Below, one piece after another: positions 31,090 to 41,232 of a DNA stretch of 64,000 bases. The stretch's first letter is position 1; the number at the start of each line of letters is the position of its first letter. The notes beneath the pieces were generated by a model, which was given only the letters and a program-made list of their open reading frames with translations, did no database searches and was not told the origin of the DNA. A program made the position numbers and the translations under genes. This DNA comes from Cylindrotheca closterium. Taxonomy: Eukaryota > Bacillariophyta > Bacillariophyceae > Bacillariales > Bacillariaceae. The stretch is from NCBI GenBank assembly GCA_933822405.4, contig CAKOGP040001113.1, forward strand, positions 124,001-188,000, in the 5' to 3' direction.

Positions 31090-31650
31090 ATGAGTGTGTT
31101 TGTTATCATTCCTGAATCCATCCTCGCAGCAGCAGCAACAGGACAAGTTGATCCCAATGTGATCACTAGTATGGACGACGACGAGTCTGAAGTTGAGAAC
31201 TCGTCAGAATTTCCGTTTGTGTTCGACCAGGAAACTTCCAGTTTCGCCGACTCTGTAGAACTCCATAAACAACGATGCCCGCTGCTGTCCCGTCGCCATG
31301 TTGACGGTGAGGGGGATGAGCACGAGGATCTCGAATCACACAGCAACTCATATCATATGCCGCTGAATGATAGCAACGAATGTTACGAAGATTTCGCATC
31401 ATACACTGACTACGATGTTCCACTGAATGACAGCAGTGAGGGAAAGATTGGACCCAGTGCCGTGACCATCCCCCACAGAAGGCGAAGGCTCGTTTCATTG
31501 GACTCGCATGTGCATCAAAGCCATGAGGAATATGGAAACGATGAATTTGGTGAGGATTATGACGAAGATAGCATCGATTTTCCATCTTTTCAATTTTCAC
31601 AGCCATTGTCTATGAGCGAGCAAATATGTCAAGGTACTGCTTGCAATTAG
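31090..31650 (+). CDS. Hypothetical acidic protein, 186 aa
   Basis: I do not recognise this protein. It starts at ATG 31090 (GACGAAATGAGT); the frame is open further upstream only through a TTG. It is strongly acidic (Asp, Glu, Ser), with an N-terminal hydrophobic patch (MSVFVIIPESILAAAATG) too weak for a clear signal peptide, an internal duplication of a PLNDS(N/S)E unit (~92-115), and a basic stretch (IPHRRRRLVSLDSH) near 130. The last 20 residues are Ser/Gln-rich. It is convergent with the BspA-LRR gene, with 95 bp between the two stop codons. Confidence 0.5.
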   Translation: MSVFVIIPESILAAAATGQVDPNVITSMDDDESEVENSSEFPFVFDQETSSFADSVELHKQRCPLLSRRHVDGEGDEHEDLESHSNSYHMPLNDSNECYEDFASYTDYDVPLNDSSEGKIGPSAVTIPHRRRRLVSLDSHVHQSHEEYGNDEFGEDYDEDSIDFPSFQFSQPLSMSEQICQGTACN

Positions 31651-31745
31651 GAAGCAGTCTGTCTTGACCAAGCTTTGTTGGCGATAACATTTCATTGTAC
31701 ATATAATTGTCTATTAATTTTCAAATACATCCTTAATACTTTTGA

Positions 31746-33713
31746 TCATTCAACACTTTCATCGAAACGAGAACACAATGGTAGCATCTTCGACACCAAG
31801 AGAAGTTCCGATTGATCATCCCAAGCATACTCCATCACATTTCCCATCACCACGTCGGATCCACACTTCCACCGACAGCTTGTACGAGCTACCTCACCAA
31901 AATCGGAACTCTCGAGATGCAATGCAATAATCTTCATCTTCCATAGCGCCAGCTCCAGAATCGACGTAGTTTCCATCTTCATAAACTGTGCAAAATTCTT
32001 CATGATAGCCTGATAACACAGCCACCTTTCATTGTTGTTGTTGTTGTCTCCTTCCCATGGCGTGGAGTCGACATAGTCCAACAAGTGGTTCCTCCACGTA
32101 TCTAGGCTGCAACCGTGCATTGCACGAGGCAATACACACTTGAGTGTTGTTTGGATGAGTGCGATTGCCTTTACTGATCGTTGCATCATCAAGTAGTCCA
32201 TCATTGTCCTGCGAAAACCATCCGGTCGGAAAACTACTTCCGAAGAATATCGATCTAGTAGAATCCTGAGCATGTCCCCACGCAGTCTTGCGGATGTAGC
32301 CACAATGTGAAGAGGAGTCATACCGTAAGCATCTACCAGATTGTCGTCATTCGAACTACTACTGGAATCATTGATCACCTCCACCAGCTCGTCCAAACTC
32401 GTCTCAGAAGCATGGTAGCAGCATTGGTGGACTGGTAACGTATCAAATCGATCTCTCAATTTGTGTGGTTGGTACTCATATTCATCAATATCATCGTCAC
32501 CGCCACCACCATGATGCAACTTGGGACATTTTGAAAAAGCATAATCCGCCGTCTGCTCCATGGACGAGGGAATGGACACTGTCACCAGCTCGGTGCAGCC
32601 GTAGAAGCAAGGACTTTTGCGAAAGGCAGACTCGTCACGGTATATCGTTAGATCGGAGCCTTTGGGTATCTCTACTCCGAGCAAACTTGAGCAGTCTCTA
32701 AACGCGGTGCCTCTTAGAACATTGAGCGACTGTGGCAATGAGATGCCACAGATGGATTGACAGCCAGAGAAGGCGCTGATACCAATCCCAACAAGTCCTT
32801 CCCTCAGATCCACATCGACCAATGCTAGACATCCTTGGAAGGCGGCATTCCCAATGCTGTACACGGAGCCTGGAACAGAAACACACGGCAAAGCTTCACA
32901 GTGGGCAAATGCCCGTTTTCCAATGGTCGTAACCCCTTCCCTCAAGGTGACAGATCGTAACGAAGTGCACGATGCGAATGCCTCTTCCTCGATTGTTTCC
33001 ACGGTGAAAGGAATGTCAATTGCTTTCAGCTCAATACATCCATCAAATGCAGAACGAAAAATTGTCTTGAGGCCTTCATGTAGCTTCACTTCCGTCAATG
33101 AAATGCACATGTTAAATGTCCTATTCCAAAGAAGTTCCAGCGTGCTTGGGATAGATACCTTTCGCAGAGATCGACAGTTTATGAAGGCACTCTGGCCCAT
33201 GTATTTGAGACCTTCTGGGAGGTGAATATCCGTCAATGACTCGCAGTATGCAAAAGCCTTGAATCCAATAAAGCGTAGCCCATCCAAGTGTTGAATGGAT
33301 TTCAACGACGAGCACCCTTGAAAGGCTGCCTCTCCCACACGACCCAATGTCTTGGGCGCACGTACTTTCTCCAATGCATGACAGTTCATAAAGGCACATC
33401 CAGCAATGGTGTCCAATCCGTCAGGCAAATCGAGCTCCACCAAGCTGGAACAATTCTGAAAAGAACGGTGTCCCACTGTGGCCAACGATGATACTCCTTC
33501 ATTTAAAAAATCAACCCTTTTCAAATCGCTACAGTTCTCAAAGGCACACCTTTCAATTTCTTTAACCAAAGAATTTACAATCACATGAGTGACATCCGGT
33601 TGGATCTGTCCAATGGACGTATCTGCCCCGCAATAATAGATCGATGGCTCCTTATTATTATTATTGGCATCTTCACTTTCGTTTTGAATCATATCTTCCA
33701 TATCATGCAGCAT
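31746..33713 (-). CDS. BspA-type leucine-rich-repeat protein with ankyrin-like tail
   Basis: A 655-residue protein. Residues ~30-415 are about 15 BspA/LRR_5-type repeats (PF13306-like) of ~23 residues with the core I...AF..C.SL..V.(L/I)P..(L/V). The N-terminal cap (YYCGADTSIGQI..DVTHVIV) is shared with the LRR genes at 34112 and 60872. After the repeats come a linker and an ankyrin-like segment (YGMTPLHIVATSARLRGDML.ILLD) and a conserved C-terminal helical region ending in WKCGSDVVMGNVMEYAWDD. No signal peptide or transmembrane segment is visible, so it is probably cytosolic. In this family the repeats serve as protein-binding surfaces; the ligand is unknown. ATG 33713 is used; ATG 33701 is an alternative. 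Confidence 0.85.
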   Translation of the reverse strand: MLHDMEDMIQNESEDANNNNKEPSIYYCGADTSIGQIQPDVTHVIVNSLVKEIERCAFENCSDLKRVDFLNEGVSSLATVGHRSFQNCSSLVELDLPDGLDTIAGCAFMNCHALEKVRAPKTLGRVGEAAFQGCSSLKSIQHLDGLRFIGFKAFAYCESLTDIHLPEGLKYMGQSAFINCRSLRKVSIPSTLELLWNRTFNMCISLTEVKLHEGLKTIFRSAFDGCIELKAIDIPFTVETIEEEAFASCTSLRSVTLREGVTTIGKRAFAHCEALPCVSVPGSVYSIGNAAFQGCLALVDVDLREGLVGIGISAFSGCQSICGISLPQSLNVLRGTAFRDCSSLLGVEIPKGSDLTIYRDESAFRKSPCFYGCTELVTVSIPSSMEQTADYAFSKCPKLHHGGGGDDDIDEYEYQPHKLRDRFDTLPVHQCCYHASETSLDELVEVINDSSSSSNDDNLVDAYGMTPLHIVATSARLRGDMLRILLDRYSSEVVFRPDGFRRTMMDYLMMQRSVKAIALIQTTLKCVLPRAMHGCSLDTWRNHLLDYVDSTPWEGDNNNNNERWLCYQAIMKNFAQFMKMETTSILELALWKMKIIALHLESSDFGEVARTSCRWKCGSDVVMGNVMEYAWDDQSELLLVSKMLPLCSRFDESVE

Positions 33714-34111
33714 TCGTTCGCTCCATTTCCGTTCGAAGACTTATGGCTCACTCGCACCAATTCACCACATGCAATGTAGAAAGGTAGGTTCAAACGCTGA
33801 GTGTAGAGGTACAACAATATCACTGTGTGGCATATACCGGTACCGGTACACTCAATGTACCAATTTATTGTTGTCAGGCCACGCGCTCATGACCAATAAT
33901 GAAGACTGTAAGTCGAAGAAGTCAACTGATAGATGCGAGCGTATAATACCGGTATATATTTTATGCCATGACTCCTACGAGATTACATAGATTTTTCGTG
34001 GAAACCAGCTTTATTAATAGATAATAATGACAACGGTCTTCACACCACAAGTCGCCACAATGGATGCGTTGCCGATGTTATAGGACTATGTTATATGATT
34101 TGGTTTCAATA

Positions 34112-36133
34112 TCAATAGTCGTGCCTCATTTCTTCAACGAGCTCGGTCATAGCGATGATCCTTTCGTCATCATAGAGGGAGGAGGACAATGGGACAAACG
34201 AAGAGCTCAGCGAGGTTTCAGATTCATTGTCCCAAAGATACTCGATCACATTTCCAAGCACAATATTTGATCCACATCGCATTCGGCATCCGGTTCGATG
34301 TTGATGGGCTTGGTCTTTCTCTTGCTCTTTGTCACAGAGGACGATGGCCCCTTTCCATACAGCCAGCTCGACAATTGATGTCACTTCTATTCTCAGATAC
34401 TGTGTTAATCGCCCAATCAATGAATCTACATGCTGCCGGCTGTCTTTGACATCGTAGTCACACGGAATCTCCTCTACACAGCGACAAAAGTCCGACATCC
34501 ACCGTTCGTCGATACCCCAATCGTTCAGCTCGTGTTTGATTGCTTTTTGGAGTACCATCTTGATCAATGGAACAGCTCGTTTCGAATTGTGAAATAACAA
34601 GTAGTCCATGACCGTCCGCCCATGCTTGTCTTTGGTCCAAAGACAGTTCACAGGTAGATGATACAGCAAGATTCTCATCATGTCACCCCGAAGCCTTGTA
34701 GAAGTCGAAACAATGTGAAGAGGAGTCATGCCGAAGGGATCTGTCAATAAGGCTTCTGAAGAAGAAAATGGTGATGATGCTTCTAGTGCCAGAGACAAAT
34801 CGTCCACCGTCATGGTGGATGCGTAATAACAGACTTCATGAATTGGCAAATTCACAAATCGCCTTCTCAATTTCTCACTTGGTTGTAACGCTAATGATAC
34901 TATCTGTTGGGCATCAATATGATGGTGCTGATTCTGGTCCAAGAGGAGCTTGTCACAGTCCGAAAAGGCATCCTCTGCCGAATGGTTCATGTTGATTGGA
35001 ATGCAAACGTTCACCAAATTGTTGCAATCGGCAAAACACGACCTTCGTTGCAGCATTGGAACATTACCAATACTTGTTGGTGGTAATGCCATCTGCAAAG
35101 CGGTATGCAGAATTGGCAGTTCCACACCAAGGAGACTGTCACAGTCGGAAAATGCCCCGTCTTCCATGAAACAAAGCGACTGTGGCAAGGCAATGGCACT
35201 GATTCTTGGACATTTCGCAAATGCCCTCTGCCCAATCCTTTGGAGGCCTTCCTTAAAATGGACCTCCACCAAAGAAGAGCAACCCTCAAAGGATCCCGAT
35301 GCAATCGTGCGGAGCGTGCTGGGGATTGAGATCCAACCAAGTGTTCGGCACAAAGCAAATGCCGATGCGCCAAGAATAAGGAGGCCTTCCGGAAGCTGTA
35401 TGTGAGCGATCGAAGATTGGCAGAATGCTACATTGCCAATGCTGACGAGTGTGGGTGGTAGTGCTAATAATTCTTGTAGCGATTGACAGCTTTGAAAGGC
35501 TCCGTTGCCAATAATTTCCAATTTACTGTTGTTGGATAATGTCACAGTCTCGAGTAATTTACATCCGTAAAAAGACTTTTTGCCAATCACCACCACTGTG
35601 CTAGGGATGATGATTTGGCGAAGAGCAGTGCATAAGCGAAACAGAGAGTCACTTATAGAGAGAAGGCCTTCCGGAAGATGTAGGTCCACCAGTGAATCGC
35701 AATATTCAAATGCCCCAGATCCAATCTCTTTGACATGACGCAGAAGATCCGCTGGAACTGCAACCAATGATCTGCAATAAAAAAAGGCAAAATTTCCAAT
35801 CTTTTTCAATGATATCAATGGCATGGAAACGATGACTTCCTTTAAATTGGAACACCTGTTAAAGGCAGCCTTGCCAATAACCTGCAACCCTTGATTGAAC
35901 ACCACATTTACCAACAAAGGACACCCTTCAAAGGCATGATCTTCAATAGTTTTCACCGACTTGTCGATAATAAGATGCGTCACTGTATCTCGTGGGATTT
36001 GATCGGTTGGTTGGCTCTTGTACACAAACGTTTCTGGTTCTGCAGACGATGCTGTTGCTGCAGTGGTATTGCTGTTGTTGGCGGTCCTGTCGTGGTCGTC
36101 TTCTTGCCAGTCAATTTCCATGGCTGTATTCAT
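34112..36133 (-). CDS. BspA-type leucine-rich-repeat protein with ankyrin-like tail
   Basis: A 673-residue tandem paralogue of the gene at 31746, same strand, 398 bp apart. It has a short acidic N-terminus, the cap VYKSQPTDQIPRDTVTHLII, about 14-15 LRR_5-type repeats (~50-400), an ankyrin-like unit (FGMTPLHIVSTSTRLRGDMM.ILL) and the C-terminal CRMRCGSNIVLGNVIEYLWDNES signature. The two proteins align over their whole length but are well diverged, so the duplication is not recent. ATG 36133 is used; ATG 36121 (MEIDWQEDD) is an alternative. No signal or membrane segment is visible. Its promoter region is shared with the divergent BCCIP gene and holds a perfect 15-bp inverted repeat. Confidence 0.85.
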   Translation of the reverse strand: MNTAMEIDWQEDDHDRTANNSNTTAATASSAEPETFVYKSQPTDQIPRDTVTHLIIDKSVKTIEDHAFEGCPLLVNVVFNQGLQVIGKAAFNRCSNLKEVIVSMPLISLKKIGNFAFFYCRSLVAVPADLLRHVKEIGSGAFEYCDSLVDLHLPEGLLSISDSLFRLCTALRQIIIPSTVVVIGKKSFYGCKLLETVTLSNNSKLEIIGNGAFQSCQSLQELLALPPTLVSIGNVAFCQSSIAHIQLPEGLLILGASAFALCRTLGWISIPSTLRTIASGSFEGCSSLVEVHFKEGLQRIGQRAFAKCPRISAIALPQSLCFMEDGAFSDCDSLLGVELPILHTALQMALPPTSIGNVPMLQRRSCFADCNNLVNVCIPINMNHSAEDAFSDCDKLLLDQNQHHHIDAQQIVSLALQPSEKLRRRFVNLPIHEVCYYASTMTVDDLSLALEASSPFSSSEALLTDPFGMTPLHIVSTSTRLRGDMMRILLYHLPVNCLWTKDKHGRTVMDYLLFHNSKRAVPLIKMVLQKAIKHELNDWGIDERWMSDFCRCVEEIPCDYDVKDSRQHVDSLIGRLTQYLRIEVTSIVELAVWKGAIVLCDKEQEKDQAHQHRTGCRMRCGSNIVLGNVIEYLWDNESETSLSSSFVPLSSSLYDDERIIAMTELVEEMRHDY

Positions 36134-36215
36134 TCGTCGGTGGGAGTGAGGATAAGTAATATCATATATGATAGTCGTACGATGATGGTTTTAAAAATGA
36201 AGATTATGGTAGAAT

Positions 36216-36287
36216 GATGATGGATTTCAGTATAGGTCATCTCCAACGATGTAAAATATTATACATAGTACTCTGAAATCCATCATC
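36216..36287. repeat. Perfect 15-bp inverted repeat in divergent promoter region
   Basis: GATGATGGATTTCAG (36216-36230) and its exact reverse complement CTGAAATCCATCATC (36273-36287) with a 42-nt spacer, between genes starting at 36133 (minus) and 36475 (plus). It may be a paired regulator site, a cruciform, or the terminator-like hairpin of a short RNA. Confidence 0.75.
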
Positions 36288-36474
36288 GGCAATATATGAA
36301 AATAAGACTTTTATTCTGTATTTCAACTGTCCGCCAACCGTGCAAGATGTCAGAACCAACAAAATTCAAAACCGAATCCTACTACCCATGTACCGGTATA
36401 GTTGCATCATTCATATCATCACACTTTGATCTCGACTAAACCAACCAACAAACTATTTTTATTACTATCCAATC

Positions 36475-37494
36475 ATGGCAGAAAAGAAAGGTGAAGACAC
36501 ATCCTCCGAAAGTGAAGTCTCAGATGAAGAAGATGATGATTTGGTCTTGGAAGGAGTGATTACGAGAAATCCAGATGTTTCGGATTCGGATGATACTTCC
36601 AGCAGCAGCAGCAGCAGTAGTGGCGAGGATGACGACGATGACGATGACGATGACGTCAAACCACCGCCATCCAAAAAGGCCAAGCAACAGCAGAAGACAA
36701 CAGCAGCAACGCAAAGCAAAAGGAATAAGAAGGAAGAGCCACCAGCACAAAATAAGAAGAAACAAAAGAAGAAACCCAAAGAAGGCCCCGAAGTGATTCA
36801 AGTGGATTTTACCTTTTGTGACATGCACGAAAAGTACTTTCACGGACTGAAAACCTTATTGACGGGAACCAGTCCCGTTTATGCAGCACAGTCGTCAGGT
36901 CTGGCCGACATGATGATCAAAAATGTTTCGGTGGGGACTGTCATTAGTACCGAAGCGGATAGTGACGGGGAAGGTACCATCTATGGATATGCCTCGGTCT
37001 TGAATTTGACGACATACCAAGAAGATCCGGCAATTCAAGCAATCAAAAAGATTTGCCTCGACAAGTGTCCCGCTGCCCACAAGGCGGAATTGCAAGTTGT
37101 CTTTTCGGGAAAGACCAAACGACCGGCTGGCATCTATTTGCAGGGACGAATGGTCAATTTGCCACTGGAGATTGTGGAAGTCTTGCACCAACAATTGGTC
37201 TTGGATATGGATTGGGCCGTCAAGAATGCCGAAGGAGTGGACCGAAAGTCCTTGGACTTTGGAGCCTTTGTACGAATCGCCCCCGCCTACAAGTCTGGCG
37301 GTGCGACGTACTTCAAATACTTTGACGATGAAATATTTGCCCAACATGCCGAATTTACCTTTGAAATAGAGTTGCCCAAGACATATGATATGGACGAAGC
37401 GCCATTTTGTGTGGCTCTGGTCATTACCAAGACTGGACACAGAGCCGGTATGGAGTCATTATCCGAAATGATCAACGGGGGTGCAGCATCTTGA
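36475..37494 (+). CDS. BCP1: BCCIP/Bcp1 family protein
   Basis: A 339-residue intronless gene starting at ATG 36475. Residues 1-105 are acidic and low complexity (Ser/Glu/Asp runs, then Lys/Gln-rich), as in other members. Residues ~108-335 match the BCCIP/Bcp1 domain (PF13862): VDFTFCDMHEKYFHGLKTLL near the start, AD.MI.NVSVGTVI, GYASVLNL, and a C-terminal FCVALVI block. Known members chaperone the ribosomal protein uL14/Rpl23 and take part in nuclear export in yeast; in animals the protein binds BRCA2 and p21. A role in ribosome biogenesis in the nucleus is therefore likely. Confidence 0.9.
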   Translation: MAEKKGEDTSSESEVSDEEDDDLVLEGVITRNPDVSDSDDTSSSSSSSSGEDDDDDDDDDVKPPPSKKAKQQQKTTAATQSKRNKKEEPPAQNKKKQKKKPKEGPEVIQVDFTFCDMHEKYFHGLKTLLTGTSPVYAAQSSGLADMMIKNVSVGTVISTEADSDGEGTIYGYASVLNLTTYQEDPAIQAIKKICLDKCPAAHKAELQVVFSGKTKRPAGIYLQGRMVNLPLEIVEVLHQQLVLDMDWAVKNAEGVDRKSLDFGAFVRIAPAYKSGGATYFKYFDDEIFAQHAEFTFEIELPKTYDMDEAPFCVALVITKTGHRAGMESLSEMINGGAAS

Positions 37495-37765
37495 TGCTAT
37501 AGCTAACACCATACTATGGTGTAGGCTGATAGGACTAGGGTCTTTTGATTTTTTAAAGAAACTTATGCTACAGTACTTCTTCATATCATGACTAGAGAAA
37601 GGCATCCCATAGAATCATTGTAGAAGTGGCAACACTGATCTGATATGCTACTTGTTGATGAACCGAGTTGATGAAACGAACAATCGAAAAGTAATTTGTC
37701 ATGATGATACCTTACATGATATATATATAGAAATCGATTATGATGCTAGCGGAATGTGCATGTGC

Positions 37766-37806
<41 letters not shown>

Positions 37807-38074
37807 CTGCAAAAGATCGTTTCTTGGTTAGTAAGCATAGTCCAGGTATGGTTGGTGGTGTATGCAATATAATGTCGGTTGGACTTGTGTGTAAGTGTGC
37901 TTGTGTGTGCGATCGTCTTTGTTCTATCCTTTCGTGGAAAGGATGCATATGTCACGGGAAATTCTTGATCGGACATGGCATTTGTTTTGTTTGGAAAGCG
38001 TTGTATGTAGCATGCAGACAGATGAATCAATGAATGCATGAATCGACCAATGAATGCACCATTGAATGAATCAA
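37495..38074. other. Convergent intergenic region with TG microsatellite
   Basis: No gene; contains a (TG)n tract and short GAATGAATCAATC runs near 38025-38070. Confidence 0.6.
37769..37804 (+). repeat. (TG)n microsatellite
   Basis: About 18 uninterrupted TG units. Open frames read through it on both strands are artefacts of the repeat. Confidence 0.95.
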
Positions 38075-38914
38075 TCAAATAATATGAAAGGGGGCAGGGG
38101 ATGGAATCTCTGAATGGGAAGTCAATTCCATATATCCACTACTGCTGGCAACCAAAAGTCCCAAGGCGCAGAATAGGATGACTAGACTTTGCTGTTTTTG
38201 CAATTGCAAATGTTGTTCTTGATGTGTGTACATGCTGTCTTGCAGGACGGCAGCTTGTTGGGACAACTGAGCCGTAAGGCTCGTGCAAAGAATCAAGGCC
38301 CAATTGTCATCAGCGGCAGCAGTTGCCGGGGGAGGACTTGCTGTTCTTGTTCTTCGTTGCTGTAGTGACCGGCGTTCCGAAGGAGTACTGATCACCACCG
38401 CATTGGATGCTGTGTTGAAGAGACTTGCTGAGGAATTCATCATGCTCGCATCAATGTTAAAGGTTTCCGTCAATCTCTTGCGATCATTCTCGAGTTGCGT
38501 TTGGCGTTGTTCAAACTCTTTCCCTAATAGCATGCCTTCGGTACTCTCCTGTAGATAAAGATTGCGAAAGGCTTCTTCATCATCTTCATCTTGCGGCAAA
38601 GAGGATGACGATGGTTGATTTGTCAATTGTAATCGTGTCAGCGACTTCTTTGAGGACGATGCTACTGAAGCTGATACCAAAGATACAGCATCATAAGGTA
38701 GTGTCACTCGGTTTTTATTATTGTTTCCACCCATAAAGGCGTCGACAGCAGAGGGGAGAGCTGCCACAATAGCCAGAACACAAAGGATCCTGTTGTAATT
38801 CTTGGAAGCTCCATGTCCTCTTTGACGTTTGAAAGAACAATAAGGCTGCAGTTGCATGCTGGTCACGCTAGAGTCTTCACAACTGTTTCCATCTGATTGC
38901 CTCATGACTTTCAT
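38075..38914 (-). CDS. Signal-peptide protein, possible plastid targeting, 279 aa
   Basis: Unknown protein. A hydrophobic signal-like segment (ILCVLAIVAALPSAVDAF, ~43-60) ends in A-V-D-A followed by Phe, resembling the A-F cleavage context of diatom plastid preproteins; the following ~35 residues are Ser/Lys/Thr-rich with few acids, as in a transit peptide. Starting at Met20 (38857) rather than Met1 (38914) would give a more normal N-terminus. The mature part has a predicted coiled-coil (LLGKEFEQRQTQLENDRKRL), a Ser/Pro/Arg linker, a Gln-rich helix and one C-terminal membrane segment (LVILFCALGLLVASSSG). Function unknown; plastid location is inference. Confidence 0.6.
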   Translation of the reverse strand: MKVMRQSDGNSCEDSSVTSMQLQPYCSFKRQRGHGASKNYNRILCVLAIVAALPSAVDAFMGGNNNKNRVTLPYDAVSLVSASVASSSKKSLTRLQLTNQPSSSSLPQDEDDEEAFRNLYLQESTEGMLLGKEFEQRQTQLENDRKRLTETFNIDASMMNSSASLFNTASNAVVISTPSERRSLQQRRTRTASPPPATAAADDNWALILCTSLTAQLSQQAAVLQDSMYTHQEQHLQLQKQQSLVILFCALGLLVASSSGYMELTSHSEIPSPAPFHII

Positions 38915-39256
38915 TATTGTATTCCTTACGATACGCAGTACAGTATGGATACGGTAAGGGCATGCAATCCGTTTTGTTTCAAGAGACCTCTTATATTGCT
39001 TTCATGAAACAATAAATAAAATAAAACTCAACAGAACACCTCATTCGTGATAACGTGGTGTGGTTGACACCTTCGATCAGACAGGTTTTTGAACCCTTTT
39101 GAGGGAGGGGCAAATAAGTTTAGAGGAGGGAAAGAATTCATCGATCGATCTCAGCCGAGAAAATAAAAGATTTTGGCGGCGGAAGGATGATCTAAAAAGT
39201 ACTGTAGTAGTAGTACGGCGTCTCTCATCATCAACTCTCATCATTGATCATCGATA

Positions 39257-40876
39257 ATGACGATGACAAAGTGGTGTCTCTTCATTTTATTGTCATGGCA
39301 ACTATATCCGACAGAGTCCACTGGATCCAATACATCACAGATCCACCAAGCTCCAACAAGAGAAGAAGAAGACTTCCAAAATCATCATGATCATGACTAC
39401 AACGTCACGGAATATTGGTTCAACTGCACGATTGACCACTTTAATTTTCGACCCACCACGGTTCCCACCTTTGGACTGCGCTATTTTGTCAATGACGATT
39501 ATTATACACCCAATGGTCCTGTCTTTTTCTATGCCGGAAACGAGGCCGACATTTTGCAATTTGTCAAGAACAGCGGATTCATGTTCGAGGCGGCCCAAGA
39601 GTTTGGAGCTATGGTGGTCTTTGCGGAGCATCGGTATTATGGAAAGAGCAATCCATTTGGCGATGAATATGCTTTAGGAAAAGGTTACAATATTTCCTTT
39701 TTGAGTGTGGAACAAGCCATGCAAGATTACAACCAGCTCAATCTACACATGCGACGAAAATGGAAGATGCCAGCGGGCTTGTCAACTCCCTTTATTGTAT
39801 TTGGTGGTAGTTATGGAGGCAATCTTGCCTTGTGGATGCGTCTCAAGAATCCAAATTTGTGGGCAGGTGCCGTTGCATCGTCCGTGACACCACTCAAGCA
39901 TTTGCTCCGAGAAACCAATGGATTCACCAGAATTGAAACGGAAGCCTATGGGAATGTGTCCAAGGAATGCCCCGATCTAGTCCGACAAGGATGGAAGGAG
40001 TTATACGAATTGGCAAAGGAAGATCCAGGCAAAGAAGTAATCGCTGAAGCATTGCACCTTTGTGACAAACACCATGTGAATCCTTCCAACATTCACGGTT
40101 GGATTTCCGGTGCTCTGGAAACCATGGTTCAGTATGGATATCCTTATCCGACAAACTTTTACAATCCTGTTCCTGGATATCCATTCAAAGTTGCTTGTGA
40201 GAATATGATAAAGGGTGAAACAGGTCTAGGGGCCTTGTATGCTGCAGCTGCCATTTACTACAACTATACTGGTCAAGCTGGAGATTGCTTTGATTTTGGA
40301 TCCATCCTAGAAGCATCCCGGAAGCATTGGAAGCGACATGGTCGTTTCGACTATTTGGCCAAAATCACTACTGATATGGGGAATAATGCTATGGATGATA
40401 TGAGCACTTTAATGAAGGGCCGCATTTTGACGTCCCTACAGGATGCCACGGACCATGCATGGGGATATCAAACCTGCACCGAAGTCTACCAACCCATGCC
40501 CACTGATGGGGTAACAGATTTTGAGCTTCCCTACCAACCCGATCAAGAGTCCTACTTTGCAAACTGTCAAGAAACTTGGGGTGTGACTCCCCGACCGAAT
40601 TGGGAAGAAATGTACTTTATGGGGATTGACATTGGCAGTGGATCCAACATTTTCATTACGAATGGACAAGTGGATCCTTGGCGGGCGGCGGGGATTACGG
40701 AGTTGCCCAAGGGATCCAATCCTTCGATTGTCACTCGCACGATTGCCATGGGTGCCCATCACTTTGATCTCCGAGGCGCACATCCAATGGATCCACCAGC
40801 AGTAACAGCTGTACGAAACGAAGAAAAGGAGCATATGAGAAAGTGGATTGCCGAGTGGGCAGAGAACCATAGCTAG
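39257..40876 (+). CDS. Serine carboxypeptidase S28 (lysosomal Pro-X type)
   Basis: A 539-residue intronless protease with an N-terminal signal peptide (~1-22) and several N-glycosylation sites (NVT, NCT, NIS, NYT). The S28 alpha/beta-hydrolase markers are present: WFNCTIDHFN near the start, GPVFFYAGNE, EHRYYGKS, nucleophile Ser185 in FGGSYGG, Asp473 in NGQVDPW and His501/502 in GAHHFDLR. Family members (PRCP, DPP7/DPP2) remove residues next to proline from peptide ends in the lysosome, vacuole or outside the cell. Length is in the family range. Nothing in the neighbours suggests a pathway. Confidence 0.93.
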   Translation: MTMTKWCLFILLSWQLYPTESTGSNTSQIHQAPTREEEDFQNHHDHDYNVTEYWFNCTIDHFNFRPTTVPTFGLRYFVNDDYYTPNGPVFFYAGNEADILQFVKNSGFMFEAAQEFGAMVVFAEHRYYGKSNPFGDEYALGKGYNISFLSVEQAMQDYNQLNLHMRRKWKMPAGLSTPFIVFGGSYGGNLALWMRLKNPNLWAGAVASSVTPLKHLLRETNGFTRIETEAYGNVSKECPDLVRQGWKELYELAKEDPGKEVIAEALHLCDKHHVNPSNIHGWISGALETMVQYGYPYPTNFYNPVPGYPFKVACENMIKGETGLGALYAAAAIYYNYTGQAGDCFDFGSILEASRKHWKRHGRFDYLAKITTDMGNNAMDDMSTLMKGRILTSLQDATDHAWGYQTCTEVYQPMPTDGVTDFELPYQPDQESYFANCQETWGVTPRPNWEEMYFMGIDIGSGSNIFITNGQVDPWRAAGITELPKGSNPSIVTRTIAMGAHHFDLRGAHPMDPPAVTAVRNEEKEHMRKWIAEWAENHS

Positions 40877-41232
40877 CTAAGTAGCTAGCTAGCGCATATC
40901 TGGTATTGTTATTATTACTGGTCTTGTTATCCTGATAAACGATACACAAACATGATTTTACCTTCCGGGCCGGTATTAAAATATTATTATACAGATTGGA
41001 TTTATTAATATTTTTATGGATTTAGATTTTTTGGATTGATTCTCGCGATCCTCCCGGTAGAAGTACGGACGAAAAGTCATGGAAATTATATCTTTGGATC
41101 TGTAAAGTATTGTAGGGTCACGGTCATCGAGGCCGCGTATCGGATATTATTGGCACAACACCAGAACACAACTTGCCGGATCTGATAGTTTTGCTTTCTT
41201 TTTTCCCTGCCAATTGTGAATAACATAACAAG
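40877..41232. other. Intergenic, no supported gene
   Basis: An AT-rich 3' flank with a GCTAGCTAAGTAGCTAGCTAG palindromic run right after the stop of the carboxypeptidase, then the promoter side of the M11 gene. Confidence 0.5.

Noticed and set aside
37712..38078. Thr/His- and Val/Cys-rich frames over the TG repeat
   Set aside because: Products of reading the microsatellite in all frames.
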